Of a stretch of 64,000 nucleotides of DNA, positions 24,218-35,488 are shown piece after piece. This stretch comes from Brachynemurus nebulosus (taxonomy: Eukaryota > Arthropoda > Insecta > Neuroptera > Myrmeleontidae). The notes below the pieces were generated by a model. It worked only from the letters and a program-made list of their open reading frames with translations. It did not search any database and had not been told where the DNA came from. A program made the translations under genes and the position numbers. The stretch is taken from positions 4,713,076-4,777,075 of the forward strand of contig JAPWDM010000022.1 in assembly GCA_035578155.1 (NCBI GenBank), given 5' to 3'. How positions within the stretch are numbered: position 1 is the first letter of the stretch; every line of letters starts with the position of its first letter.

Positions 24218-24584
24218 ATTTTTGTCAGCTTCCACTATTTGGCGTCTTTTACGCTGATGACTTCGATGATGAAGTAGGCCTTTCGATATCTTTGCTAGTT
24301 TTCAAAGTCGCCACTTATATTCTTTAATATAACATTCAATTCCGTTTATGTTTACTAAGTGAAATATCGTTATTTTCGATATTGATAATTTTCATTAATG
24401 AAAACCACATTTTAATAGTCGCAACATGTTTGGAATACCCTCAACTTGCTTCGCTTAAGCCTTCAAAAATTTCGTTATTTTTTCGCCACGACGCTTCGTT
24501 TACGAAATATTTACGATTGAAAGTTTACAATTACGAAAAGTAACGAAAACTAATTTTCTGAAAAATTTTCTATTTCTGACTAAC

Positions 24585-24962
24585 TCAATGACAGTAACGG
24601 AGCCTAAAGCAACCAATTATATCTAATTTATGGTACGTAACTCGGTATCGATAATTTTCGATAACGAAAAGTAGGTTTTGACAGTCGCAATATGTTTGGA
24701 ATACTGATAATTGACTTTCAATTGAACACGTAACACCATCATATTTAGTTTTATATAATGAGTTGTAATCCAAAAAATAACCCTCAATCTTGTTTGATAC
24801 TTGATGATGAGTTAATCGTTCGAAAACAGGTTCGTAATTTAAACAATTAAATATAGTGAAAAGTTGACAACGCAAATTATTTTCATATCTTTTTATAACT
24901 ATTAAGCAATTTTCTGCCTTAACATAATTGACGACATGGGTGGAATAATAGCCTAATTTCAA
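24585..24962 (-). CDS. Hypothetical 125-aa frame, doubtful
   Basis: The frame starts MKLGYYSTHVVNYVKAENC and ends GCFRLRYCH. Its composition is mixed (ten Cys-containing positions spread along the length, several Tyr and Asn) rather than simply AT-driven, but no domain is recognised. Its first 13 codons coincide with a 33-bp inverted repeat whose other arm is at 27321-27353, where the same frame also opens (KLGYYSTHVVNY). It could be an exon fragment of a decayed transposon or a chance frame. The surrounding DNA (24380-24440 and 24650-24710) holds two related copies of AGTCGCAAYATGTTTGGAAT. Confidence 0.2.
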   Translation of the reverse strand: MKLGYYSTHVVNYVKAENCLIVIKRYENNLRCQLFTIFNCLNYEPVFERLTHHQVSNKIEGYFLDYNSLYKTKYDGVTCSIESQLSVFQTYCDCQNLLFVIENYRYRVTYHKLDIIGCFRLRYCH

Positions 24963-25133
24963 AATACTAGTTTTGAGATAAATTGATTTAAATATTTCAG
25001 AAATTAGGTTCTTATTTCCGAAATTTAAATAAAATTATTGGCAATGGATTAATATGAAAATGACAACTTTTTAAAATAAAAAGTACACCAACTATACTAA
25101 TACATGGATACTAAACGAGTATTAAAATAAGTA

Positions 25134-25548
25134 CAGTGGAGCATCAATTATCTGAACCTCGATCAACCAAACGCGTTCCAGAAGGCAAAATTCAAATTTA
25201 GTAGTGGTACCGCGTATTTTTTTAATCACCTTATTCCGTGATAGTTTTTTCCCTTGGCAAATTAATCCTTTTGTAACTCCTACCTTTATTGTGGAACTTT
25301 ATGTTGTTTTCTAAAATATAAGCCTACTGTTTACGTGTTTACCATTATTTAGCGCTATGTACCTTTATGTACTATATGTAATTTGTTTATTTTTGTGTAA
25401 GCATCGTAGTACAAAAGATATTTGTGTTTATTATTATTGTTTATTCGTTTCACTATGCTCATATAATATAACACTGATGTTTTTTTTTTTTTTCGAAAAT
25501 GATCGATTATCCAAACCTATTATAGTTCGCATAATCAATGTTCCACTG
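25134..25548. mobile_element. pogo-like MITE, TA target
   Basis: The left end is TA then CAGTGGAGCATCAATTATCT. The right end reversed is TA then CAGTGGAACATTGATTATGC. These CAGTGGAAC...GATTAT termini with TA duplication are characteristic of non-autonomous pogo-group elements. About 415 bp, no ORF. Confidence 0.8.
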
Positions 25549-25613
25549 TATATAGGTAATATAGGTATGTATATAAATACACATAAAGTGGCAAAACAAA
25601 AATATTTTTTTAA

Positions 25614-26538
25614 CCCTAGAATCATACGTACTCGTCAAAACGACGAACGAACTTCTCTACCTGCTCCAATATTACAACTTGTCGATACTTACTTGCTGTG
25701 AAACTTCTGTTATCTAATTTATTTGTTATTATAACACATAAGACGTATAAATTTTGTTTATAGATATTGTCATTTTTTTTATACTGAAATAGTGTGCGTC
25801 AAAAGGACGACGATGTATGATTAACCTATATTTTTTTTTAAAGATTTTGTACTCCACATATAAAAGTTTTCCTAATTTTTCTAAAATTTATTAAAGATAT
25901 GCATGTTATAATTAATTTATTCAATGATTATGATAATGTGGAAGATGATTACAGCTGTTTGACTTATATAGAGACGACATAATACTGAAGTTTTAATATA
26001 TTGAATCGAAAACTAAAGAATGCGTTTCAAGTGGCTTAATAAAAGGTTAACAATTTATTTTGTGGAAAATATTTTAATTTTTATTATTTTTTAAGATCTT
26101 ATTCGAAAAATTACTAACAAATTCTATAAAATTTACAAATGTGCCTAATGGGGAAATAACTACATATCTATAGGAATATTTATGACTGAGAAATTTCACA
26201 TTCTGTAAAGTCACACATGTCCATTAACTTATAATAGTTCATAAATTAATTATTTGAAAGACATGTTTTGTGATACAACTGATGTATTTATCTATTTTTT
26301 TAATTTTTATAGTGAAAATATACTTTGATAAAAAGATTAAAAAAATTAATAAATATTTATATTAAGAAATTTTTCCAAATCCAATTTTTTTAAATATTTT
26401 GTTCGCTTTTATAGTATTGTTATGTAAAAAAAATGTTTTTTGCAAATAAACTCTAAAACTCCCCGTAAAAAGTCCATTCGTCGAAACGACGCCGATGTAT
26501 GATTAACTTGACTCGTAGACCAACGTATGATTCTACGG
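25614..26538. mobile_element. piggyBac-like MITE, TTAA target
   Basis: TTAA (25610-25613) precedes CCCTAGAATCATACGT. The right end reversed is TTAA then CCGTAGAATCATACGT. A CCCTAGAA start at a TTAA site is the signature of the piggyBac superfamily. Subterminal repeats reading GACGATGTATGATTAAC or its variant lie at about 25805 and 26490. About 925 bp, no transposase. Confidence 0.8.
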
Positions 26539-27353
26539 TTAAAATACATGCAGACACACATACAATGCCGTTATGAACTGAGGAGAAAACAAATTATTTT
26601 ATATGATTTAAAAACAATATTTTATAAACTTAGATATAGCTCATTTTTATTAGTTATTATATATCATAAAGAACTATCATTCATATTTAACATTTAAGAA
26701 TTATGTTTAGAAATTAGACATTCTTATAGGAAAATCGTCTCAAATCTTAACTGTCAATTCAAAATCAAAGCACTACATTTAAAATAAAAAAGGTTCGATA
26801 ATAATTTTCCTTTAAGTATAATCAGAAGTACCTTACAGGCTACATTTAAGAATATAAATGAATATTAAAAAAAAAAAAATAAATTGTATTTTTAGATTGG
26901 AAAAATTTATTTATTGTACCTTCATTTTCTGAAGGTACTGTTTATAAATAGGTTTAAAAATATTTTACAGAACTTTATTATTGTTTCAATATCTTTATTA
27001 GGGGTAGTAGAACCTGGCCTATAATGTTTTTTCTCATGAAAACAATATTTTTGTTGGATATACGTACCGTACCTATATAATTCTTATTAGAACCCAACTT
27101 TTCGTGCACATCCCTAATAAATTAATATGTATGTATGTATGTGTTACATGTTTTAATTTAAGTTAGGTCAACTAATAGCAAATTGCGAAAATAACAACGT
27201 AACATAAAATTATTAATATCTTCGTTATTTTCTAAGATTTTAAAGTGAATTTTTTTTTTACAAATAGAGCTATCCCAGAGCTACAAAAAAATGCAATTTA
27301 AGAAAAAACTTTCTAACACGAATTAGGCTATTATTCCACCCATGTCGTCAATT

Positions 27354-27709
27354 ATTATCTATTGATACATGTTTTATAATAAATAGTTACCACTTACTAG
27401 AGAATGGAAGACTGTAGAGGATAGAAAAAAACACTTTATTAGACACAACATTTTGTTTTTCAATATCTTTTGATTGACATGTCTAATTTCAGGGCCGGAC
27501 CTACTAGAAGGGCTGTTCGACAGGTTAGGGTTAAATTTTTTTTATTATCATCTTGCACCCCTTAAATGTAGATGAAACTTTAAATGTTAATAAATTACAT
27601 TAGGACACAGTTACTGTATTGTTTTGGAAGTCGTCACTCAATAGAAACCCTTTAAAAATAACATTGGATCGAATTTAATCCATGTTATTATCCTTAATTT
27701 TTTTTTATG
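27354..27709. other. AT-rich stretch before the LINE fragment
   Basis: No gene. CAGGGCCGGACCTACTAG at 27490 resembles an hAT-type end but has no located partner. The 5' part of the LINE may extend into 27660-27710 in a decayed state. Confidence 0.35.
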
Positions 27710-28473
27710 AAGCTCTTATGTAATAGAATTACATCTATCTTAAACGAAAATCAACCGGTAGAACAAGCTTGTTTTATAAAAGAATATAGTACCCATAGAT
27801 CATCTACACACACACTAAACTAGCTTGTTGAAAAAACCACAGAATACAATATTAACGTATATTTGCATTTATTATATTTCCGATATTTCAAAAGCTTTCG
27901 ATTCAGTAATCCATTCATACTTAATTAAAGCACTATTAGAGCATGGTATTGATGAAGGCTATGTAAAAATATTAAAAAATATATATAACAATAGTGGAGC
28001 GAGAATAACCTTCGAATCGTATGGTGCATATTTTCCACTGAAGAGATTCCCTGTCCCCGATTATATCTAATTCAGCATTAGAGTCAATTTTCAGAAATAT
28101 AAACTGGTCTAACAAAGGTATCAAAATAAACGGTAAATACTGCAATTATTTATGTTTTGCAAACGACAAAGTAATAATTTCATCTTCAACAGACGAACTA
28201 AAATCGATGATAAAAGAATTTATCGTTGAAGCTACTATAGCTGCCCTAAAATTGAACTTTCAAAAATTTAAATTAATGACTAATAAAACAGAGGTGCCCA
28301 TTTGTATTAATAATTGTGAAATACGTTGGTTGAAAGACTACCTGTACCCAGGACAACTAATATCTTTCCAGAAAAGACAACAAAAAGAAATCAATACAAG
28401 AATTTCAATTGGTTGGGAAAAATATTGGTCGTTAAAATTTATTTTGAAAAACAATGAAATACCCTTTTTTCTA

Positions 28474-30396
28474 CAATCTTAGTGGAAAGTAGACTTTTGT
28501 GCTCTGTGAAGAGAACGCAAAATGTGTATTTGCCGAAGACTCTAGTTGCCGAGCAAAAATGTAATACTTTTCGCTTTAAAGCGGTGAAGAAATACATTGT
28601 CGCTCGGTCAACCTGTATTTAATTACAAATCGGGTAGGCGTTGTTTATATTTTCTATGGTAACAAATAAACAGATTCTAAAATTTTATCGTAATCAAGTG
28701 TAACATTAATTTTATTAAATTTCAAAATAACTACAAAATATTAATTAAAGATAATAAATAACTATAATTAACAAATAATAAGAATAAAAAATTTAAAAAA
28801 TCTTTAGATATGTGATGGAAATATGTAATAGTGACAGTGATTTCTCAAGTACACTCCAGATATTTCTGAAGCTGCAAAAATTATAACATTAGAGTAAATA
28901 TTAACGTCTATTATTATTTTTTCAAGTATCCTTTAAATAAAAAATAAATTTTATAAGATTGTAGAAAAAATTTCGTGTGTAATTCGAGCACAAAATAACA
29001 TTGCCGCTCTCATGAGAATAACGCGCTCCGCCTGGCGGCGTCGCGCGTCAACATTCCCAATTGAGCGGCAATGTACCATTTTGCGCTCTTAAGGTGAATC
29101 GATCAGTACTGACAAATTTGTGACAAATGAATTACTGAGTCTATTTTTTTCTCTATAAATAAATATAATTTATGTGTAGAAAAATAAGTTAAATTTTATA
29201 ATACATGTAACAGTATTAATATTTGATTATTGTTCAATCTTCTAAGATTAATAATTTTAAAAGTAATCAATTTGATTCTGGTAGTTGATGTATACGAACA
29301 CACATTAACTAACACGTACATAAATATATTATGGGTGTATTAGTAAAAAATGACATTTTTATAGTTTTTTTTTTCTATTTATTACAATAACTAAACGTCC
29401 AATATTGAACAAAATAGTTTTTTAATGATCCAAAAACATAAAAGAAAATAATTTTCAGTTTTTTAAATCTTAAAGTTGGTTTTTAATGACACAACTTACT
29501 TAAATACATACAACTGATTCACCTCTAATCATTCTTTGGCATTTACTCGTACGTTAAAAATTCTAACTTTGTAAATTCATTTCTTCTAAACTACAAGTCA
29601 GAAATTATTCAAAATTGTGTCAGTGAATGCATCATATCTTTCTCTATAATATACTAAAATTTCAAATTCTAAACTTGGAAACTTTCAAGTGATCGATTCA
29701 CCTTAATACACAAATAACTATTTTCTAGAATCTTAGTGGAAAGAAGGCTTTTACGCTCTGTGAAGAGAGCGGAAAATGTGTATTTGCCGAAGACTCTCGT
29801 TGCCGAGCAACAAGGTACTACTTTGTGCTTTAAAGTGAAAAAGTAATACTTTGTCGCTCGCTCAACGTATAGTTAATTAAAAATCGGGTAGGCGTTGTTT
29901 ATATTCTCTATGGTAACAAATAAACAGATTCTAAAATCATTATTTTTATGGTAATCAAGTGAAATATTAATTTTATTAAATTTCAAAATAACTACAATTA
30001 AAAATAATAAACATCTATAATTAATAAATAATAAGAATAAAAAATTTTAAAAAATCTATACATATATATACGATGGAAATATGTAATAGTGACAGTGATT
30101 TCTCAAGTACACTTCCAGATATTTCTGAAGCTGCAAAAATTATAACATTAAAGTAAATATTAACGTCCATTATTATTTTTTCGAGTATCCTTTAAATAAA
30201 AAATACATTTTATAAGATTGTAGAAAAAATTTCGTGTGTAATTCGAGCACAAAATGACATTGTCGCTCTTATGAGAGTAACACGCTCCGCCTAGCGGCGT
30301 CGGCAACATTCTCAATCGAGCGTCAGCAACATTCTCAATGGAGCGACAATATACCATTTTGCGCTCTTAATACACAAATAACTATTGTTTAAAAAA
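28474..30396 (+). mobile_element. Tandem dimer of a ~600-bp repeat inside the LINE
   Basis: Monomer 1 (28474-29092) and monomer 2 (about 29718-30396) share AATCTTAGTGGAAAG, CGAAGACTC, GTTGCCGAGCA, ATCGGGTAGGCGTTGTTTAT, a long AT core and an end CATTTTGCGCTCTTAA. The linker TTAATACACAAATAACTATT follows both monomers, so they were head-to-tail before a MITE opened the first linker. A third, inverted copy is at 36333-37655. Sub-ends resemble each other in inverse (AAGAGCGCAAAATG), suggesting a TIR element. No coding capacity. Confidence 0.8.
29093..29702. mobile_element. TTAA-flanked MITE with GGTGAATCGATCA ends
   Basis: The left end is TTAA (29089-29092) then GGTGAATCGATCA; the right end is TGATCGATTCACC then TTAA (29703-29706). 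The empty site CGCTCTTAATACACAAATAA is preserved at the end of monomer 2 and at 36350, which proves the insertion and the TTAA duplication. TTAA use points to piggyBac or Kolobok superfamilies; the termini alone do not decide. Confidence 0.85.
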
Positions 30397-30405
30397 AAAT
30401 ATTTG

Positions 30406-33090
30406 AGCTGTGTGAAGTTGGCACCCACTTTTGCAAATTTTTCGACTTAAACATGCACATTCGTTTGTCCATCGTTTGTCCACGATTGTCCACCAAAAAT
30501 TTTCGTTTGTCCACTTTTGGTTTTGAAATGGCGGCTCAAAAACTTTTTTTGCACATTTTTCTCACTGGCACCTCCAAATTGCAACCACGGTTTCTGAACC
30601 ACCTAAATCGTTTGTCCATCGTTTGTCCATGTTTGTCCAACAATTAGTTTCGTTTGTCCACCCACCGGTTAATTATAATTAATTATTAAAATTTTCAGAA
30701 AGTGTGAAGTTGGCACCCCTTTTTTTGAATTTTTCATTTTTTTTTACTGCATTCGTTTGTCCATCGTTTGTCCACGATTGTCCACCCAAAATTTTCGTTT
30801 GTCCACTTTTGGTTTTGAAATGGCGGCCCAAAAATTTTTTTTCACATTTTTTTCACCGGCACCCCCAAATTGCAACCGAGGTTTTTGAACCACCTAAATC
30901 GTTTGTCCATCGCTTGTCCATGTTTGTCCAACAATTAGTTTCGTTTGTCCACCCACCGGTTAATTATAATTAATTATTAACATTTTCAGAAAGTGTGAAG
31001 TTGGCACCCCTCTTTTTGAATTTTGCATTTTTTTTCACGGCTGTCGTTTGTCCATCGTTTGTCCATGTTTGTCCAACAATTAGTTTCGTTTGTCCACCCA
31101 CCGGTTAATTATAATTAATTATTAACATTTTCAGAAAGTGTGACTTTTTGGTTCCCTATAGCAACCCTTTATATGGATATTTGCAATTTCTTTTATTGCT
31201 TTCGTTTCATGTTGTGAAAATAATATTGGTTGTAACATTTTGGTAGTGCGCAGTTTCATAGTGGTTACTGTAATTGTTACTTATTACATAATTTAAACAG
31301 AAAACTTTATAATACACGGACATCTGACCACGTCATATAAAAAAAAACAAAAAAAAAAACAGGTGAATGATAAAAACGAATATGATCATGGCGTCATCAA
31401 CACACAAAATGTTATATAATTTTACACAATATTGTATTATTACTCCGTATTGGGAAATTACATTTTTAAGGATTAGTTTTGTAATTTCACATTTTGACAA
31501 AATATAATAATAGACAACAATGAAATTTTAAGTTGGATATTTCCATACTTTTACACAGGTTTGGTAAATTTTTATCTAGCCATAATTTTTAACTTACAAT
31601 TTTTATATTTTTTTATTCTAATTTTTATGTAAAATAATGTAAATTTGTATAAATAAAAAAAATAAATTAATATTTTACTTAGCAAAAATACTACGTTTCG
31701 TTTTTAATAGCGAATATGCATATACCTAACCCAAATAAATTTTAAATATTTTTTTTCTTTTTTTTCTTTTTTTGAATCTAATAGGATATGGAAATTTAAC
31801 GGTAATAGTAAGAAATCATTTAATTTGTAAATTGTAATAAAAAAAAATCGCTCCGAGTAATAGTCCAATGCAAATTGTTTTTCACCTGCGATTTTAAAAT
31901 GTCGTGTGGACAAACGAAACTTGGGGGTGGAAAATCTTGCACTAACGATGAACAAACGAATCCAGTAAAAATAAATTGTAAAATTTCAAAAAAGGGCTGC
32001 TAACTTCACACTTTATGAAAATTATAATAAATGATTATAATTAACCGGTGGGTGGACAAACGATGGACAAACGATTTAGGTGGTTCAGAAACCTTGGTTG
32101 CAATTTGGGGGTGGACAAACCAAAATTTTTGGTGGACAATCCTAGACAAACGATGGACAAACGAATGCAGTAAAAAAAATGCAAAATTCAAAAAAAGGGG
32201 TGCCAACTTCACACTTTCTGAAAATTTTAATAATTAATTATAATTAACCGGTGGGTGGACAAACGAAACTAATTGTTGGACAAACATGGACAAACGATGG
32301 ACAAACGAAAGCAGTGAAAAAAAATGCAAAATTCAAAAAGAGGGGTGCCAACTTCACACTTTCTGAAAATTTTAATAATTAATTATAATTAACCGGTGGG
32401 TGGACAAACGAAACTAATTGTTGGACAAACATGGACAAGCGATGGACAAACGAATACAGTAAAAAAAAATGCAAAATTCAAAAAAAGGGGTGCCAACTTC
32501 ACACTTTCTGAAAATTTTAATAATTAATTATAATTAACCGGTGGGTGGACAAACGAAACTAATTGTTGGACAAACATGGACAAACGATGGACAAACGATT
32601 TAGGTGGTTCAAAGACCTCGGTTGCAATTTGGGGCTGCCGGTGAAAAAAGGTGCAAAAAAATTTTTGGGCCGCCATTTCAAAACCAAAAGTGGACAAACA
32701 AAAATTTTGGGTGGACAATCGTGGACAAACGATGGACAAACGAATGCAGTAAAAAAAAATTCAAAATTCAAAAAAAGTGGTGCCAACTTCACACTTTCTG
32801 AAAATTTTAATAATTAATTATAATTAACCGGTGGGTGGACAAACGAAACTAATTGTTGGACAAACATGGACAAACGGTGGACAAACGATTTAGGTGGTTC
32901 AGAAACCTTGGTTGCAATTTGGGGGTGGCGGTGAGAAAAATGTGCAAAAAAAATTTTTGGGCCGCTATTTCAAAACCAAAAGTGGACAAACGAAAATTTT
33001 TGGTGGACAATCGTGGACAAACGATGGACAAACGAATGTGCACTTTTAAATCGAAAAATTTGCAAAAGTGGGTGCCAACTTCACACAGCT
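30406..33090. mobile_element. Foldback/MULE-like element 1, tandem-repeat inverted arms
   Basis: The element starts AGCTGTGTGAAGTTGGCACC and ends with its reverse. It is flanked by a 9-bp duplication AAATATTTG (30397-30405, 33091-33099). Arms 30406-31145 and 31985-33090 consist of modules of about 147 and 290 bp, filled with GTTTGTCC octamers (CGTTTGTCCATCGTTTGTCC). The central ~840 bp is unlike the arms and has TTTGGTAGTGCGCAGTTTC (from 31238), shared with foldback 2. Arms built of tandem repeats and a 9-bp target duplication match the Drosophila FB/Mutator type. No transposase is present. Open frames in the arms are shadows of the repeats. Confidence 0.85.
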
Positions 33091-34005
33091 AAATATTTGA
33101 CACCTGTGTTACATCATCCTTAGTCTATGGATGTCAAACATGGGCTTTAAACAAAAAACAAATAACACAAATCCAAGTTGCACAGCGCGCTATGGAAAGA
33201 AGTATGCTCAATGTATCTCGGAGAAACCGTTTGAGTAATAAAATCATACGTGCAAAAACTAATCTTAAGGATATCATTCAAGAGGCATTTACATTGAAAT
33301 GGAAATGGTAAGTCATATACTTAGAACGCAAGATGATAGATGGAACAAATTAATCACCCAGTGGATACCGTTAGACTATAAAAGAAATAGAGGTAGGCAA
33401 ATTAGACGATGACAGGACGATATCAAAAAAATTGCTGGTCCACTATGGACAAGAATCTGTTGTTATAGATTGAATTGGAAATTCAAGAATGATTATTATT
33501 TTTTCTATTAAATAATTATCTGTTTATTTATTAATTTAGTATTTTTTTTTTTTTTTGTAGTAGGTAAGGTAACGGGCCTAGTTTCTGACCTTTTAAGAGT
33601 GACGGCTGAGGTTAAACGACAGTAATAAATATAAGTTTAAACTTAAGAGACAATTAATAATTTTATCAACTAGTTTATGGCTTTCAAAATAAAGTCATAC
33701 AAGTAAAATAATTATTTGAATTGAATTAATAATTTAAATTAATGTTTTAAAAATTGACAAAAAGGACCCAGTTTCTGACCTTCAAAATTTCTCATGTGAC
33801 AGTTTTTGACCCTGACAGTGGCCTAGTTTCTGATTCTTAAATTTAAAAATACAGTTTTTTAAAATTTAATTTATAAATAATTTTTTATTGATAAAAATGA
33901 ATGTTTAATGTTATATACGTTATGAAAAATAACAAAAACTAATCGAAGATAACTATAAATAACAAAATAACTAACAAAAACTGGTTAGAATTTAATTGGG
34001 CCATA

Positions 34006-35488
34006 CACAGAGAAAAAATTCCAGTAAAAATTACTGAGCTGCCTCCGGTAAACGAGTCTTAAGTGACCAGTCCGTAGGAAATTATTAAGCAAAAATATAA
34101 AAAATGCGTTTCAAACATTATTTTTTACGATTCATTTGAAAATTTTTCCTGTACACCTTAAGAATTTTTCCTATACACCTTAAGAATTTTTCCTATACAG
34201 CTGCGTAAAATTCGATGGGGTAGTAAAATTTCAAGTGGACACCGGGAAAATTTGCTTAATTTTGTGTAAAATTTACTGAAATTATTATAATCTATACTGA
34301 GTTGTTGTGTATTTCATAGCAAGTATTGCATAGAACAGAATAAACAAAACAAGTACGCAAGCGCAACCACCACGTAACCTGCTTGAGGTCCAGAGAGCAC
34401 CTTGTTAGGACAATACACGACATACAACCCATACAAGTTGGTCGGTTCGTCAGTTGTGCGTCATTATTATTTAAGTATTGGACTTTCCATTTAAAACAAA
34501 AAATTGTTGTGTTTCATGAATTTTTGGTTAGTTTTTATTTTAATTCTTGTGTTTTTTTTATATGTATGTAACCTGATATGTTAATTGAAATATGTTTTTA
34601 TACAAATTATTGTAATGTGCTTATTGTTAAAAATTTTTATCATGTAATATTTCAAATAAAGAATTTATATATTTTTTTCCACAAATAATAAAAAACCACA
34701 AAATAGTTATTTTCGATACATATGCGTAAAGAGAGGTATTCTAGTAGGCTTAAATTCGGGCACGAGTCTAGGGGACTGACGTATACACAACGAGATCGAG
34801 TGCGTAAGCGCACGAGATCTCGTTGTGTATACGTCAGTCCCTTTAGCGAGTGCCGCAATTTAAGCCTACCGAATACCTCTCTTTACGCATACGTATTGAA
34901 CATAATTTTTTATAACGACGGCTTCTAAAGTTTAATAGAGAGAAAAAAATTAATTATTTTTAAGCAATTTTTATTAATTTGTAGAACGTTGTTGTTTTTT
35001 TTATTAATTTGTTGATTGTTTCCATGTTAATTTGAATATGATTATCATTGATAAATAAATATCATTATTTTCTCGCATAGTTTTAGCTACTTTCACGCAC
35101 ACTTGTACTTTCGCGCACAGTTACTGTCGTTTGTTTTACAATGATATAAAAAACTGCTCTTTACGCCCACTACACAACGCTCGAATATTGAACTTTAGAA
35201 GCAGGTGTTATAAAAAATTTTTTCTATATTAATAATTTGATTTTAATGCTTACCCTTCTATCAATATCCTTTTAAACTATTTTAATTCAATTATTTATTA
35301 ATAAATAAAAAAAAAACCTTATTTATAAATAATACGGTAATTTTTACTGAGCCGTCGTGTAATTTAAAATTTTTACTATAAATTATCGTAGTTTTTACTT
35401 AGCCTGTCACTTATGTCCGCATTACCAGAGAGCTCAGTAATTTTTTACCAAAAATTTCAGTAAAAATTACTGTATTTTTTTCTCAGTG
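34006..35488. mobile_element. Nested MITE with CACWGAGAAAAAA ends
   Basis: The left end is TA then CACAGAGAAAAAATTCCAGT; the right end reversed is TA then CACTGAGAAAAAAATACAGT. Both continue AAAAATTACTGAG. TA duplication suggests a Tc1/mariner-type element. About 1.48 kb, interrupting the surrounding AAGGTAA element. Inside is a strong hairpin. Confidence 0.7.
34721..34891. repeat. Long near-perfect hairpin
   Basis: Arms of about 80 bp run from TATGCGTAAAGAGAGGTATT inward to GACGTATACACAACGAGATC, around a centre GTGCGTAAGCGCAC that is itself palindromic. Mismatches are few, so it is either recent or maintained. Its transcript would be a long stem on either strand. Confidence 0.9.

Larger units (their letters stand above)
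15745..24221. mobile_element. 8.5-kb element with long inverted ends
   Basis: The segment 15745-16337 is repeated in inverted orientation at 23358-24221, with high identity across GC-rich blocks (GGGGCCCACCATCCCACCAT, CTACCGAGGCGG) and GATGGCG-type blocks. The inner limits match exactly at ACAGAGTTCGCGGT to TATCTGA. Between the ends lie an intact 170-codon ORF (-), an inverted partial gene copy (-), a broken C2H2 zinc-finger gene (+), and nested repeats (18251-20110, 20618-20962). No polymerase, integrase or transposase was recognised. No clear target duplication was found. A decayed autonomous DNA transposon or foldback-type composite fits best. The family is unknown to me. Confidence 0.6.
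23358..24221 (-). repeat. Right inverted end of the 8.5-kb element
   Basis: This is the inverted partner of 15745-16337 with an additional palindromic extension on the outer side. It contains TAGCAACGCCATCTTTT, three GCCATCT blocks, a TTAGGTTAGGTTAGG run (about 23686-23700), the CCATCCGAGG block and four copies of a module reading GTTGACGAATAGAACATTC or its reverse. Confidence 0.75.
24926..27353. mobile_element. 2.4-kb element with perfect 33-bp inverted ends
   Basis: The outer 33 bp, 24926-24958 and 27321-27353, are exact inverted copies (landmarks GACGACATGGGTGG and its reverse). The interior has no recognised gene and was invaded by a pogo-like MITE and a piggyBac-like MITE. AATT borders both ends, but this is palindromic and so weak as a target duplication. 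It could also be a gene segment captured in inverted orientation. Confidence 0.5.
27710..33480 (+). pseudogene. RTE-type LINE reverse transcriptase, split and decayed
   Basis: Two separated coding remnants belong together: 27710-28480 and 33095-33480. The first reads NRITSILNENQPVEQACFIK, then shifts to ISDISKAFDSVIHSYLIKAL, lacks the RQGD block, shifts again to SPIISNSALESIFRNINW, and continues LCFANDKVIISSSTDELKSM. The catalytic box normally F/Y-A-D-D is FAND here (28155-28166), so one metal-binding Asp is lost. It runs on through KEINTRISIGWEKYWSLKFI. The second piece, beyond a 4.6-kb insertion, has IFDTCVTSSLVYGCQTWAL, QVAQRAMERSMLNVSRRNRL and AFTLKWKW, the C-terminal part typical of RTE-clade LINEs. 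The endonuclease domain is not seen: this is a 5'-truncated copy. Stops and shifts show that it is long dead. Confidence 0.85.

Noticed and set aside
15745..24221. Polinton/Maverick or adintovirus-type identity for the 8.5-kb element
   Set aside because: No protein-primed polymerase, integrase, ATPase or capsid-like frame was recognised, and the length is about half of the usual; left as unclassified.
30453..33092. Several 60-90 codon frames with LSIVCPRLST-type repeats on both strands
   Set aside because: They are shadows of the GTTTGTCC tandem modules of foldback 1, open in several frames because the repeat is stop-poor.
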